Shown: positions 1 to 12,003 of the stretch, in pieces
How the letters are laid out: every line of letters starts with the position of its first letter
Position numbering within the stretch: the stretch's first letter is position 1
Assembly: GCF_023343835.1 (NCBI RefSeq)
Contig: NC_064472.1
Span: 9,415,469-9,479,468 of the forward strand
Length of the DNA stretch: 64,000 nucleotides
Direction of reading: 5' to 3'
Origin: Lagopus muta
Lineage: Eukaryota; Chordata; Aves; Galliformes; Phasianidae
The notes under the pieces: generated by a model
Database searches by the model: none
What the model saw: only the letters and a program-made list of their open reading frames with translations
Told to the model about the DNA's origin: nothing
Position numbers and translations under genes: made by a program

Positions 1-3000
1 CATCCTCTGGATGCCTGGAAACATATCCCTTCTCCATGCCACCACCCAAAACACTGTCTTTCAAACTATCCTTCCAAGCTATCACTTCCCTACTCCTGCT
101 GGCAACACTATTCCTGACAGTCCAGGATGCCGCTGTCCTTCTTACAAAAGTAATGAATAATTTGCTCAGAGTTTGGTTTCAAGCTTGCTTCGCCCACACG
201 TTGGCTATATTGATATCCTCTTTTTCCTGCAAAGAGGGCCCAGACCACGCAAAAGAAAGGACTGCCTCCAGTGGGGCTGGATTTTGCAATTTGTGTGGGC
301 TGTGCCAGTCTGCATGAGTCCAGGGACAAAGACAGGGGCCAGCTTTGTCTAGGCTTGATGCAGAAGGCCAAGCATCCTCAGGGACTTTGGACATCCTGCT
401 GCTACTTGCTGGGGACCTGGGTCACTGCCTGAGGCTGCCAGTTTTTCCCAGCTGTTTTCTTTGGTGCTTCCAACAGAGAAAGCAAGGTACCACGGTGGCT
501 TCCCCTGGGCTCTCCACCATGGGCTGGATCACAGCCCATTGCCCATGAAACACGTTCTGTGTATGGCTAAACAACATTAACCAGACTTGCTGTCATTGTT
601 CTCAAGGTGCTGGTCTGCTGAGCCCTGGGGTATGCTGTCCAAGAAAGCTGATTCCAGCATCTGGTCAGGCAGGGACTTTGTCTACAGCTGTTGCAAGTGA
701 AGCACTGACTCTCCTGGGTATCCATCTTGTCTTCCCACATTCTCACAGACCAGTCCTCACCTAAACAGCCACAGGGAACTTGCCAGCCATGGCAGATGGC
801 ACCTCTTCCCATGCTAATGAGCCAGCAGGATTTAATTCCCAACTCCCATTAACACTCAGTAGATTGTGACTTGGCCATTCATCTGCTTCTATCACGTCTC
901 TGCCAGTAGTGCTTCACCGTGTTAATTCAGGGCTGCCTCTGGGATGGCTGTAAGCCTTCCTGCACCCATCCAACTGTCCCCAAACTGCTCATTAGATGTG
1001 TCTTAAGGGGAGGCAGGAATGGAGCAGTGCTACTGGCAGCACTGGGATTTATGGATGGGGGTGGTCTTTAACTACAGACCAAGGCTGGGTATAGGTCTTT
1101 TCTGCAGGTCCCCAGATTGCTCCAAATCCCACAGCACCCCCACTGGTACAGATACGCAAGAAGAAGCAGACAGACCTATGGAGCCTGCCTGGGGCTAGAA
1201 GTAGATTACTTTCTGCCATGCGTAGAAATGATATGATGCATATTCATCAGTTACGGTTGTGAGGAGATTACAACAGTCACATAAATTGCAGGTTTAGGGA
1301 TCATCAGCCTCACTATGTGACTTTCTTGGGGCTTCCTGCCCTGAAAAATGCATGAAAATTGAAGTCTTCTCATTAAAAATAAGGGCTAGCTCTTCAAGTG
1401 ACATCTTACAGAAATATTGCTCTGTTTACTGTACATTTTCACACTGCCCAGCAAGCAATTCAGTAATGATAAACCTCATATTATTATTTATATTTATCAG
1501 CTGTAATCTTTCTCACTACATTTTAATTATTTTATCAAACTCCCCACACCCAGCAAAGGTCTGATCTGAAACCCTGAATCATCCATAGCTGGGAAGCAAA
1601 AAAGGACCCTTTCATCTAAGAAGCAGCTGCGCAGCAGCAAAGAGCAACTGGAAGCATTTTGATATTCTTATATTTTGGTGTATCTGTGACCACAGAGGAA
1701 AGCAAGCTCTTTTCAGCCCAGACTTTCATTAATTATTCATCCAAAAGAGAAACTGATATCTAAGTGTAAAGCTCCTTGCCTCCCCAGATGTCTCATTGGA
1801 ACCGTATGGTACTCTCAAGACCATATACCTATCTCCCAAACAAGTGCTACAAGTGCCTTGGCACGATGCTACAATTCCCTTTCATTGCTCCTGCAGCAGT
1901 CTCTATATCATTGTCTGTATTTTCACATCTCCTTAAGAACAGAGGAAGCTGTGCAAGTGCTGCTGTTAGGAGCTATTTGAGAAACCCTCCCATGATCTGT
2001 GAGCATCCTCACCGGCGCCGAAGAGAGGGGATAATGTCTTCCCATGATCTGCTTGCCACAATCCTCCTACTGTAGCCTGATGTGGATGTGGTTTGCACTC
2101 TTAGAAGAGTGCTCCCTTGGCTCATGTTCCTCTTGGTGACCGTGATAACGCCTTCCCAACAGCGCAGCTCCTCAGTCCCTCACTGGGGAGTATTGCATCC
2201 TGGTGCCATGCTTCGCATTCCCCCACAACTGGATTTCATGGGGTCAGTGCTCCATCCATCTCAGAGCACGGAGCCTTCATTTCCTGGGGCGTCCTTTGGC
2301 TGTTGAATGGATAATCCTCACTACCACCTAGGTTTGAGAGCATGTGAGATTGCCCATGGCTCCACATATTCTGTACCTCCTTCACCCGAGATGAACTGCC
2401 TCCAGCAGGGCATAGAGGGGAGCTGTGGATGATCCCAGCTGTGAGCTTTTGGGAAGGCTGGAGATTTGCAGCAGCCTCAGCTAGATTTATACAAAGACAT
2501 TAACAAAATTCAGGATGTCTTGGTTTTGAAAGCACTGCATAATTGCAAGCTGTTGTCTGAAACTGCATTTGCAAGATGCGATCTCAACAGCCGAGCAGTT
2601 TGGGGAAAATTTGAAACACTTGCTCAGTGTGGGGGAGGCTCCTGCAAGGAGCTTCACAATAACCTTGCCAAGCTTTCACTGGTCTTCTCAGCTGCCCGTG
2701 CACAACAAATTTCAAGTGGAAAGCTCTGGAAAGGCTCTGGGCAAAATCCAACACCCAAATACAGGTTTCTGTGTCCCATTTCTCTGTATAGCCATGAAAG
2801 CTCCTTCTTCGCACAAAAGCATCAGGCAACAGTGCTGGCTTGTGAAGGGGCAGTTCTCTGAGCTCCCCACCACGAGCAGTAACATTCAGAATGCTGTGGC
2901 AAAGCCTGCATGTAGCTGTCTCTACACTGCTCACAGCACTGACGAGACTTTGCAGTGTGCTGCACCTCCCTATGCAAGAGCTTGTGATCTCTTCCAGACT

Positions 3001-3349
3001 TCTCTTCCTCATTTGCCTGGAAAAGCAGAGACCAGGGAAATGCTGGGTGTGCTCAAGCATTGGCAAAGCTGCAGGCAGAGCATTATTCCAGGCAGGCAAT
3101 CCATTGAGGACATGGATCACCCGCAGTAAGATAATGGCAGGATTTTGTCTTGAACTTTGTAATTAGATTTCAAACAGTATAGCTAGTGATATACTGCACA
3201 TGAGGATACTTCACATATACCTGTAACTGCACAAGGCCTGATCAATGGCTTGGTGCTGCTCAGTGAAGTACTGACTGATCAGCATTTTTTCCTGCAAGAA
3301 CATCAGTCAACCTAGAGAGGTGTCCACGTGCACTCCTGGGAACTGTCTC
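1..3349. other. Gene-poor left flank, nothing recognised
   Basis: Mixed-composition sequence with almost no CpG. Open frames occur on both strands, notably around 2466-3129, but they overlap each other antisense, lack recognisable domains and lack clear splice context. I see no exon, RNA gene or named repeat here. Diverged repeats could be missed by eye. Confidence 0.5.
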
Positions 3350-3692
3350 CTGTATGGGGACTGTTGAGTCATGGTCTGAACCACTGATTGATCACCTGGG
3401 GAAAGGACTGGACCAGCTCTGAGAGCACAGGTCAAGGCAATTCAGCTGTGTGACCAAAAGTGGTGGAGTCTGGCTGCACCTCTCTTAGATCCCATTTAAA
3501 GGCTGACTACCACTGGAAAAGGATCTTTGCTTGGAGATCCCTCCCTTGTGTAGCCCTTTTTGTGAGTCTGGATCCCTGGAGATGGGTGAGCACTTTTATT
3601 TTTCCTGTGAAATACCATCCTATCTGTGCTGGTCCCTTTGTTGTGACATTTCTTTATTGCCCTTCTGTGCATTGATCTTTCTGATTGTAACA
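3350..3692 (+). repeat. Interspersed repeat, possible solo LTR, copy 1
   Basis: This segment aligns by eye along most of its length with 23632-23976. Shared landmarks in the same order are a TGTATGGGRACTG start, a GATTGATCACCTG block, a GAGCACAGGT-AAGGCAATTCA block, an ATTTAAA/TATTTAAG TATA-like motif and a GGAGATCC block. A TATA-like motif inside a repeat of about 350 bp suggests a solo LTR. The family name and exact ends are not established. Confidence 0.5.
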
Positions 3693-3752
3693 ACTCCCCA
3701 TCATCTTTTCGTACCAAGAAATTCATTCATCCCTCATTCACATCTTGACTCA

Positions 3753-3912
3753 CCCATCCTCTCTCTGTACTGGGGCTGCCTCTCCTAGTGCAGTCGTGAC
3801 TGGCTCTCAGCAATATTTGATGGCAGTTTCTCCTTGTCTCTATTACATTTTTTCCCTCCCTATGGACCCCTGATTCTGGAGCTGGGATCTAGCACCTACA
3901 GATAGAGAAGTT
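3753..3912. repeat. 160-bp direct repeat, copy A
   Basis: Near-identical to 4728-4886 in the same orientation, starting at CCCATCCTCTCTCTGT and ending near GGGATCTAGCACCTA. The two copies are about 975 bp apart and differ at few positions, so the duplication looks fairly recent. No coding content is visible. A CR1 fragment directly follows this copy but not copy B. Confidence 0.75.
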
Positions 3913-3928
3913 AACTACACCCAAATTT

Positions 3929-4130
3929 CATAGGATCACAGAATAACTGGAAAGGTCCTCTATGATCCTCCTGGCTAACCATCCACCTACCAGCAGTGTT
4001 GCCCTCTCAACTATGTCCCTCCACATCTCCATCCTTCTTGAACATCGCAAGGACAGTGACCTGGGACCACCTCCCTGAGCATCCTATTCCAGTGCCTCAC
4101 TACTTTTTTGGAGAAGGACTTACTGAGCCA
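3929..4130 (-). mobile_element. CR1 LINE 3'-end fragment, minus orientation
   Basis: The segment opens with the reverse complement of the CR1 3' terminus (ATAGGATCACAGAATAACTGGAAAGG). It continues through the conserved CR1 tail including TGACCTGGGACCACCTCCCTGAGC and CCTATTCCAGTGCCTCACTAC. It is 5'-truncated, as is usual for bird CR1, and lies between copies A and B of the 160-bp repeat. Confidence 0.8.
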
Positions 4131-4727
4131 CCCAAGGTCAGAGTGTGCCTCCTTGTTATCACTTTGCTTTCTGAACCACGAACATCCTTATCAAAATAGA
4201 CTGTGCTTGTTGCAGCTGTACTCAGGCTCAGCAGAAGACAAATCCTAGGAAGAGAAATCGGCCAAAGACACCCAAAAAGACACCCAATGGCACTATCCTG
4301 TACGCTTGACCACTAACACAAGAGGGGGCTGCAGGGCTGTCAGCCATAGATGGCTAAGTACAGCCTCGCAGCATCAGTGTTAATGGGGCTCTGCCCCTCT
4401 CCTACTGTGAGTGCACATTTGCCTGCGGAGCTGTGCTTCCAGAACGCTCCTTGCAATTACATGCCCTGCCACCATGCGGGCGAGTTATTAATATTTATTA
4501 GGCTCAATTATTCATGGCCTCTTTAGGATCCTGTTGTTTAAGTCCAGCTTGAGATCTCCAGGCAAGCAATCACAGAAGTTGCTTTCCAGAGGAGTTACAG
4601 TAAATCAATCCTTTGGAGATGTTCCAGGCAGCCATAAAACTCACAGCCAGAGCTGCCCGGAAAGGAGCCTCATGCCCAACCAACAATGGCCAAGAAATGC
4701 TGCAAGAGATGCTTAGGTGCAGGACAC
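4131..4727. other. Intervening sequence, nothing recognised
   Basis: Mostly unique sequence between the CR1 fragment and copy B of the direct repeat. An AT-rich patch around 4480-4530 (TTATTAATATTTATTAGG) is the only visible compositional feature. Confidence 0.4.
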
Positions 4728-4886
4728 CCCATCCTCTCTCTGTCCTAGGGCTGTCTCTCCTAGTGCAGTCATGACTGGCTCTGAGCAATATTTGATGGCA
4801 GCTTTCTTCTTGTCTCTATTACCTTTTTTCCTTCCCTATGGACCCCTGATTCTGGAGCTGGGATCTAGCACCTAGATAGAGCAGTT
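4728..4886. repeat. 160-bp direct repeat, copy B
   Basis: Second copy of the segment at 3753-3912, same orientation, with scattered substitutions and a 2-bp difference near the end. It lies about 150 bp upstream of the 5' LTR of the degenerate provirus. Confidence 0.75.
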
Positions 4887-5034
4887 TGAAGATACAGGTG
4901 ACGTGGGGCTGTGGGAATCAGAGCTGACAGAGTGAGGACTGTCCCCCCAGATCTCTCCCCAGAAGGTCACTGTGCCACATTTGTGTACCCATGGAATGGA
5001 GTGTGACAGCGTGTTTCTTCCTCCCACCCCAACC

Positions 5035-5429
5035 TGGGGGCTGAAAGAACGAGTGGCAGAAACCTGGTTAACAGCTGAATTGAGCACGTGCCAAAAAATG
5101 CCTGTGAGTCAATCACAGCAACCCATAAGCAGAGCGGCTCAGGAGCCCCTTGAGCTCTCCCACACGGCAGCATCTCCCCTCGAGCAGGGACACCTCTTGA
5201 GGTTACGCCTGCACAGAGATCCCTGACGTCAAGAGGCACCTTGTCATGCACATCCTCAGTGGGTGACTAACGGTTTGGTAAGCTCCGTGAGCTTTGCTAA
5301 GGTTGTCTCTCCAATTGGCTGTCCACATATAATCCTATATATACATATGTATATATGTATATACAATCCCTTGGCCGTAAACCGCTGAGTGTTGGACTAG
5401 GATGGATCCAGCTGCACCTGGACTCCTCA
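5035..5429 (+). repeat. 5' LTR of the degenerate provirus
   Basis: It matches 7839-8204 nearly base for base over its first 290 bp. It contains a CACATATAATCC TATA-like element followed by a TA/TG-alternating microsatellite (about 5336-5365) that is absent from the 3' copy and explains most of the length difference (395 versus 366 bp). Confidence 0.8.
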
Positions 5430-6384
5430 CCTGCCCTAGGGGAAAAATTGCACGGCCTGAAGTAAAAGCAAGTGCGTCAAAATGCAAAAGCCAATTCCTG
5501 ACTCCTGGTCAAGAGAAAGAAAAGTATGCCAACCACTTGTTTTACAGTTATAAATTGTTGTGAAAAATGTTTCAGGTTTGAAGTATTAAGCAGATGACTT
5601 TAGCACCAAGTCCTTTGGGTCGCATGTCAACCACATTTATAGGAACAGAACGATGGTATCTGAATGGGAAAAGGGACTTGAATCTTTAGTCCAATCAGTC
5701 AAGCAAGTTGAGAAAATACGTGAGGGACCACCAGTGCACACCAAAGGATCATTGATTTGCTAGAAACAATCCCAAATGAGATTCACAGAAGGAGTTGCAG
5801 AAAAATACACTGCTGTGCCCACCTAACAGGAGAGACAGAAATCACAGTTAACTTAAGGACACTCCAAGGTTTGCAAGTTGCAGGTGCCCATATATACAGT
5901 AATTCTGAATGCACTGCCCCTTACTGAGGGTACACCAGCAACCTCAGTGAAGACTGAAGCTAGAAGCAGACCATCCTGCTGAAGCCAGCCTCACCTCTAC
6001 TTATGAATGAAGAGAATGTCTGCATGGCAGATTGGTTATATCAGACTATTTAAACCCCCTGCAGTGGAAGTCATTGGCTTGCTTAAGGTGACTCAGTGTC
6101 AGAAAGAAGAAGGGCAGAATACTGTGTGAGGGCTGTTGCTTTCATTCCCAAATCTACCTACTGATGTTATCCAAAGGGGTAAATGGAGAGAATAAGGAAT
6201 AAAGAGAATATCTGACAATATTAAAGTCAAGCCAGACTGTTATTGGTCAAATTACCGTCCACTGATGCCCTGCTTATGATTTTAACTAAACTTTGTAGCT
6301 CATCTATCTGAATAGTTGTGGTGGTGCAAAGCATAAAAAATTTACACATAATGAATTAACCTTTCTTTTTAACAGACAACCTGT

Positions 6385-7425
6385 TTGGAACTCCCTGCCA
6401 AATTGATTCTCTGCTTTCTTTTACAGCACCTCCACGGGATGGCAAACAGAATGCTGTGTTCATGCTACTATCCTGTCTGTGGCAATGATATTACCTTTAA
6501 CTCGTGGTCAGGAAACCTTAGAACTGGCATGGACTCGTGCCTGTGTTCAGTGTATAGGGAGTATGAGAATAAATACTTACAAGAAAAATTTAAGCTCCTC
6601 AACCATGGTCGTACACAGGAAAGCATTCTTAAGTCCATAAGTATAAATCAGTGCTCCTGGAATAGTACCAACCAAACACAACCTATTTGGGATTGCCAAT
6701 CCTGGTGCTATTTAGTCACTTCTACTTACAACCCCATCAACAGTACCTCCACAGCTTTTGCCTTAACAAACACACTATGATTTGGTGTAAGATACACCCA
6801 ATAACTGCTCGAGGATTAAATCACAATGGGACCAAACTTTGGAACAGAGTGTGGGCCCAATGAAATGGAAAATGACAAGAGTTTAATTGTGACATAAATA
6901 CCATCAGAGTCCAAGACATATGTCACTACAATGAGCATGTCATTCTGAAACACGTCTCAACAAGAACCCTGGGATTCTACGTGTACATATTGGTTAGGGG
7001 TGTGTTTGTATCAGAGCCCTTTGATTTCATATTCATAGGCAACATTTCTGTAGATATAAACCATCACATTTTTTTAACTTTAATAAGATTACAGGCTATG
7101 ACTTTAATTATTCAGAGCCAGTTACATCATATCAGTTGTTATGATCCAATTACACAGAGTCGATATTTACTGCCCACCCCAATCAGAACGAGTCTTACGT
7201 TAGTGAAGAAACTATTATTGGATGACCTGTGCCAACTGCTAGAATGCATCTGAAACAGTGGGCATGTAACTGTAGTCACTGTTCATTGTGATATAGACAA
7301 GATACACCAGGTACTGGAAAGAGTGAAGGATGGAGAACACTGGTGGGAAACTCTTCTAGGATGGTCACTGGCAGCAAAGGGAACTTTTAATTCCATGCCA
7401 TGCCCAGTCCTGATTCTACTATGAG
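6385..7425 (+). pseudogene. Degenerate retroviral env-like remnant
   Basis: A 131-codon open segment (6385-6780) is cysteine-rich with several N-x-S/T sequons, as in a surface glycoprotein. After a stop, frames are broken repeatedly by stops and shifts. Around 7255-7425 one frame shows a Cys-x-Cys-x-x-Cys cluster and then a Trp-rich segment with a GWS...GTFN motif leading into a hydrophobic run cut by a stop. This resembles the juxtamembrane part of a retroviral transmembrane subunit. The assignment rests on these landmarks and position before the 3' LTR. No functional product is expected, and other origins are possible. Confidence 0.45.
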
Positions 7426-7838
7426 ATTAATGTGTCTATTGTATGTAAATATATCGTATATGAAAGCTTGGCAAAAGCTAAACCAAATAGTCCAACTCCA
7501 CCCACTCAAAACTGAAAATGTAGGATACAATTTATAGAAATGCTTCATGCTAAAATTGTTTGCGTGCTGTGGATCTCACTTGCCATGGATCTGTAAGCAC
7601 TTGAATCGTCAACATACCCTTTGGGACGCAGAGGCAAGAGGTGACCATACCACTGCTTTGTGAAAGGAACAGTAAACTGACTACAGTCCTGGGGTAGAGA
7701 GCGTTGGTTTGCTTCCCCTCAATAGTGCCTCCTTTGGCCTGGCTGTCACACCCAAAGCCTTGCTCATGCAATGAGCAAAGTACTAATGACACTCAAGGCT
7801 TCTCTAAGACAGATAGCGACCACAGTACTAGCTAAAAA

Positions 7839-8204
7839 TGGGGGCTGAAAGAATGAGTGGCAGAAACCTGGTTAACAGCTGAATTGAGCACGTGCCAAAA
7901 AATGCCTGTGAGTCAATCACAGCAACCCATAAGCAGAGCGGCTCAAGAGCCCCTTGAGCTCTCCCACACGGCAGCATCTCCCCTCGAGCAGGGACACCTC
8001 TTGAGGTTACGCCTGCACAGAGATCCCTGACGTCAAGAGGCACCTTGTCATGCACATCCTCAGTGGGTGACTAATGGTTTGGTAAGCTCCGTGAGCTTTG
8101 CTAAGGTTGTCTCTCCAATTGGCTGTCCGCATATAATCCCTTAGCCATAAACCGCTGACCGAGTGTGGGACGAGCAGTGGATCCAGCTGCACCTGAACTC
8201 CTCA
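7839..8204 (+). repeat. 3' LTR of the degenerate provirus
   Basis: Partner of 5035-5429. It is preceded by an A-rich then G-rich junction (CTAAAAATGGGGGC) that could be a remnant polypurine tract. It lacks the TA microsatellite. Substitutions and small indels against the 5' copy show the insertion is not very recent. Confidence 0.8.
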
Positions 8205-11200
8205 CCTCTTGGTCTGAGGAGAGCTGAAAGCAAAGGGGTCTGCTCTGAACCTTGTAACTCAACAGGGCGGTCTCTTGGATGACTGTGTTTTACCCTCTCC
8301 TCTATGCAGTGAATAACCACGTGTGTCTGCTATCTCAAATATTGCCACTTATTTATTTACAGTTAAGCTTTGTTAAATTGCTATGTTGTATTTAAAAATA
8401 CACTGCTGCTTCAGTAAAGTGCATAGCTTCCATCCACAACATCCCAGCAGCATGTATCCTCCCCACCAGCCTCCACGGAGATGCTGTGCAAGCAGCACAG
8501 TCTGCATGGCAAGGTGTGACCCACAGCCAGATACAGCAGCGTGAGTGGAGAGCCCCGGCCCCATGCCACCTCCTTCCCTGAGAGCACATCAAGGAAACAG
8601 AGGGGCCACGGATGCTTATGACTTTTGTCATCAGCATCCAACTGGCTCCGGGAAGGACAGGTGTGGAAAGACATAATGGAGGACTGCTCACAGCAGTGCA
8701 TGGCATGGGAGGTGAGAATTTGCCTTCCTGCCCTGCTGAAGCCCCAATCTGCATATGGCAGTGGTCTGCCTGCATGCCGCCTGCAGTAGACACAAGCTGC
8801 CAACACAAAGCCATCTGGCCCACTCTGAGACACTCAGCAAGGCTGGTAAGTCAGGGCCTGGCACCACGTTCACTGCAGAAATGGTGGGGGGACAGAAAGG
8901 ACTGTGTCCTGATGCCGCCAGGCTCACATGTGGCTCAGATGGGGGTCAGAGCCCAGCCAAGGGATGCAAGTGCAGGAATTTGTGGACACACAGAAAGCAG
9001 AATGTCAAAAAAGCCACATGTCACCCTCAGAAATTGGGTTTCTTTTTATGTCATCCCTCCTCTGACCTGTCTATTCCTCTCCCGGTATGTCCTTGTAGCA
9101 GCTGATGCCGCCTGCTTATGACACAACTTGCTTATGACTAAAGCCTGTGAAACCTTTTTGTGTTCTGGGCATCAGCACAGCTCTGAATATGAAATTTTTA
9201 TTACTTTAATGGGCTTGCAGGAGAAGCTGGGGGCAGGAATGCCCTCACTTCTCTACATCCCCCTTTACTGAGGCTGTTCCATCACTTGCACTGGGTGCTG
9301 GGATGCAGCTGGCCAGGGGATGAGAAAGAGCTCGTGCCACACCAGTACTGGGAAGGAAGGATGGGCAGGAGGTTCCAGATGGGTCCAGCTCACAGCAGGT
9401 CCCTGGGCCAACTCCCACCCCCCACTCAGAGTCCTCATCTCACAGTCAGCACCAGCCTGTGCTGAAGAAAACCCAGACGAAGTCACCGCCAGCAGTGCCT
9501 CAGACAGACTCCAGCAGGCAGGGACATTTTCTTTTTCCCTAAAAAAGCCTCTTCAGCCCAGCAAGAGCTGTTTTATTTAATCAGCACTTTCTGCCCTGCA
9601 GGACTCCTCGCGGTGTAATGAAAGAGGCGCAGAAAGCCCTTTTACTCTGCTCTCCCATCAGCCCCGTTTGGCCTCAGCTCCATGGGTCTTTTTTTTGTTG
9701 TTTCATCTTCCCCTCTGCATTTTCATTCTCCTGGTAAATGTTTGAAAGTGATGCTAATGCGGTTGTTATGGCTACACCAGGCTGGGGCCCTCGCCTGAAA
9801 CCCCAAACATACTATTAGCTTATTAAGAGGCAAGTGCAGGACTGATGTGAGGGCAGCTGCTCTGCGGGGCTTTCCCAGTGGCCTTACCCACCCCTCCCTA
9901 TCCACTTCTTGCAAGATGCATGCAGACCCTCAGACAGGGAAAGGAATGGGGTTTCCACGCTTCCAGGAGAGGAGAAGCCTTTGGACAAGACTTCCTTGAA
10001 GGATGTTGTGTGGGAGTGGGGGTGATGGGAATGGTTCTGCCTTCTTGGGGTGCAGTGGGAACACAAAAGGTGCTGTTCTGATTTGCAGGCATTGTGGATG
10101 TGACTAAATCAAAGCACCCAAGAGTGTTCTGCAGCTCCTAGCTTGGGCACAAGCTGTGCCAAATCCTGACTGCACCATTTAACCCATCCATACCTCAGTG
10201 AGATGCGATGGCTGGATCCAGCACTGCTAGCTCTCAGCTCCGCTGGGGCACACTGCAATGGAACCAGCTGGGCTCTGCGACTGCTCCCCACTACAAGGGC
10301 TGCCTGCTTGCATCTGTCCCCCAGAATGTGCCCAGCAGTGCCCTCAGTAGCAAGGCAGAGACATGGAAAGCTGCTCCCTCCCCAGCTGCCTCACTTCACT
10401 CCTCGCCGCTTGCACATCTGGATTGTTAATAAAGCAGCTCAGGAAGGCAGCAATCATCCCTGTGACAGCTTTGTTTAATGAAGTCGGCCTTCATTAGGCA
10501 TTTCCGTTCCACTTGAAAAGCTCCTCTGTGAGGATGCTTGAATGCCCTGCGGCTGAGTTGGTGGGCACAGGGATGGGTGATGCTGCAGGGACAGCATCCC
10601 AATGAGGATCAGTGCTACCCCTGCAAGGGTACCACTGTTTGGTTGCCCTCATGTCCCCACTTTGGGCACCAATCCCAGAGAGCCATGGGCACAAGGTCTG
10701 GCCCTGACTCTGTTCTAGGTCTTGCAGGCATTGGGGAAAGGGCAGGCCAGAGAGCAGGATGCTTACAGGGAGCCAGCTGGAGTGGCCCTACAGAGAAGGT
10801 AATTTAGCTAATGCCTGCCAGAGTGCTCCTCGAGGAGAAAGCTCTAAAGTGCTCGGCAGTTATCTGTCCAGAGGGAGCACTGTCATCTAATCAGTGCCAG
10901 GCTTGGCAAGCCACAGCTGCAGCAGGTCAGGAGAGACCCAGGGCTCCACGCTTAGACACGGGGAACACTTTCCTGCAGCCAGGAGCCCCTGCCCATCACA
11001 GGATACTCTCTGGGCTTCCTTCTCCCACTGTCACAGCACTCCATTTCTCTCACACCCCAGTGCCTTCCCTCAGCTTCCTCGTGGGCCATTTCAACATCCA
11101 TCCACATCATCAGATGACGTCTTTTCTTTGCACTCCCTCCCCAGGTCCTGGCACTGAATGCCACTGGCTTTGCCCCTTATCATGACAGAAAAGGTGTCTG

Positions 11201-12003
11201 AGAGCGAACAAATAGCGAGCCGGATCTGTGAGGCATGTAGCCACCACCCACGGCTTCTCAAACTCATTCAGGTTCTGCTCACGGGTGCTCTGCCTCCCTC
11301 CGCAGCTCAGTCCTGTTCCTGCATGCAGTGATGGGCAACGCATTGCCCTTCCCTGCTGCAGCCTCACACAGCAGCCCAATAGGCAGATGGTTTTTATCCC
11401 ATTTCATGCTGATTTTGGCATCAGCCTCGCCTCCCGCACCAGCACGGATGCGAACTCTCTGCACAGCGCCTCAACACTATTATCTCTATCAGCCAAACTT
11501 GCAATCTCCTGAAAAAAGATCCCTCGCTATTTTGACAAGTTCTCTTTCCCACCACCTCCTGTCGACTGGCAGCAACGCCAGCTCTCACAGCCTCCTGCTT
11601 CACAGAGAGCTCATCCCCCAAACCTTATCTCCCCCTCTTCTACCTGTGTCCTCATGGGTGCTGCTGGCTGCAGGACTGGGTGCCGGCAGCAGAGGTGTCT
11701 GCACAGAGCGTTGTTCTTGGGCTGTGGGCTCCAGAACAGCCACAGATGGTGAGCCCACACGCCGCGTCGCTGCAGGAGACAGTGACCTACACGCGGGCGT
11801 CATGCGAGATTTGGGGAGGGAGGAAGGGAGCTGACGAAAAAGCACATTCCCGCGGCAGTTCAGCTCTCACCTCCACCCCTGCAGCCCTCCCCCAGCAGCT
11901 GTCTCCAACGCTAGTGCTCTCCCAGCCTGTTGCCGTCACGCCTGCTCTGATATGCTGGTTTTTGGAGAGGGGTGTTGGGGCAGAGGGTGCTGGGGGTGCA
12001 AGA
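8205..12003. other. Intergenic, no gene recognised
   Basis: No exon with convincing splice sites or domains was found. Moderately long open frames at 8392-8833 (minus) and 8612-9121 (plus) overlap antisense and look like chance openings in CpG-poor sequence. Short AT-rich islands with TAAT cores near 9730-9830 and 10425-10500 could be regulatory, but nothing in the sequence proves it. Confidence 0.45.

Larger units (their letters stand above)
5035..8204 (+). mobile_element. Degenerate endogenous retrovirus with paired LTRs
   Basis: Two long direct repeats (5035-5429 and 7839-8204) enclose a 2.4-kb interior. Both begin TGGGGGCTGAAAGA and share homology up to an ACTCCTCA end, which fits TG...CA LTR termini. 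The interior is too short for gag, pol and env. No intact gag or pol is visible and all frames carry many stops. An env-like remnant occupies 6385-7425. No TGG-type primer-binding site directly abuts the 5' LTR and no clear target-site duplication was found, so boundaries are provisional. It is best read as an old, defective, internally deleted element. The retroviral lineage cannot be assigned by eye. Confidence 0.75.

Noticed and set aside
2466-3129. Overlapping open frames of 131, 186 and 178 codons on both strands
   Set aside because: Frames overlap antisense, show no domain or splice context, and lie in CpG-poor sequence; no family recognised.
8392-9121. Antisense-overlapping 140-169-codon frames next to the provirus
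   Set aside because: No domain, no splice signals in register, no CpG enrichment; treated as chance frames.
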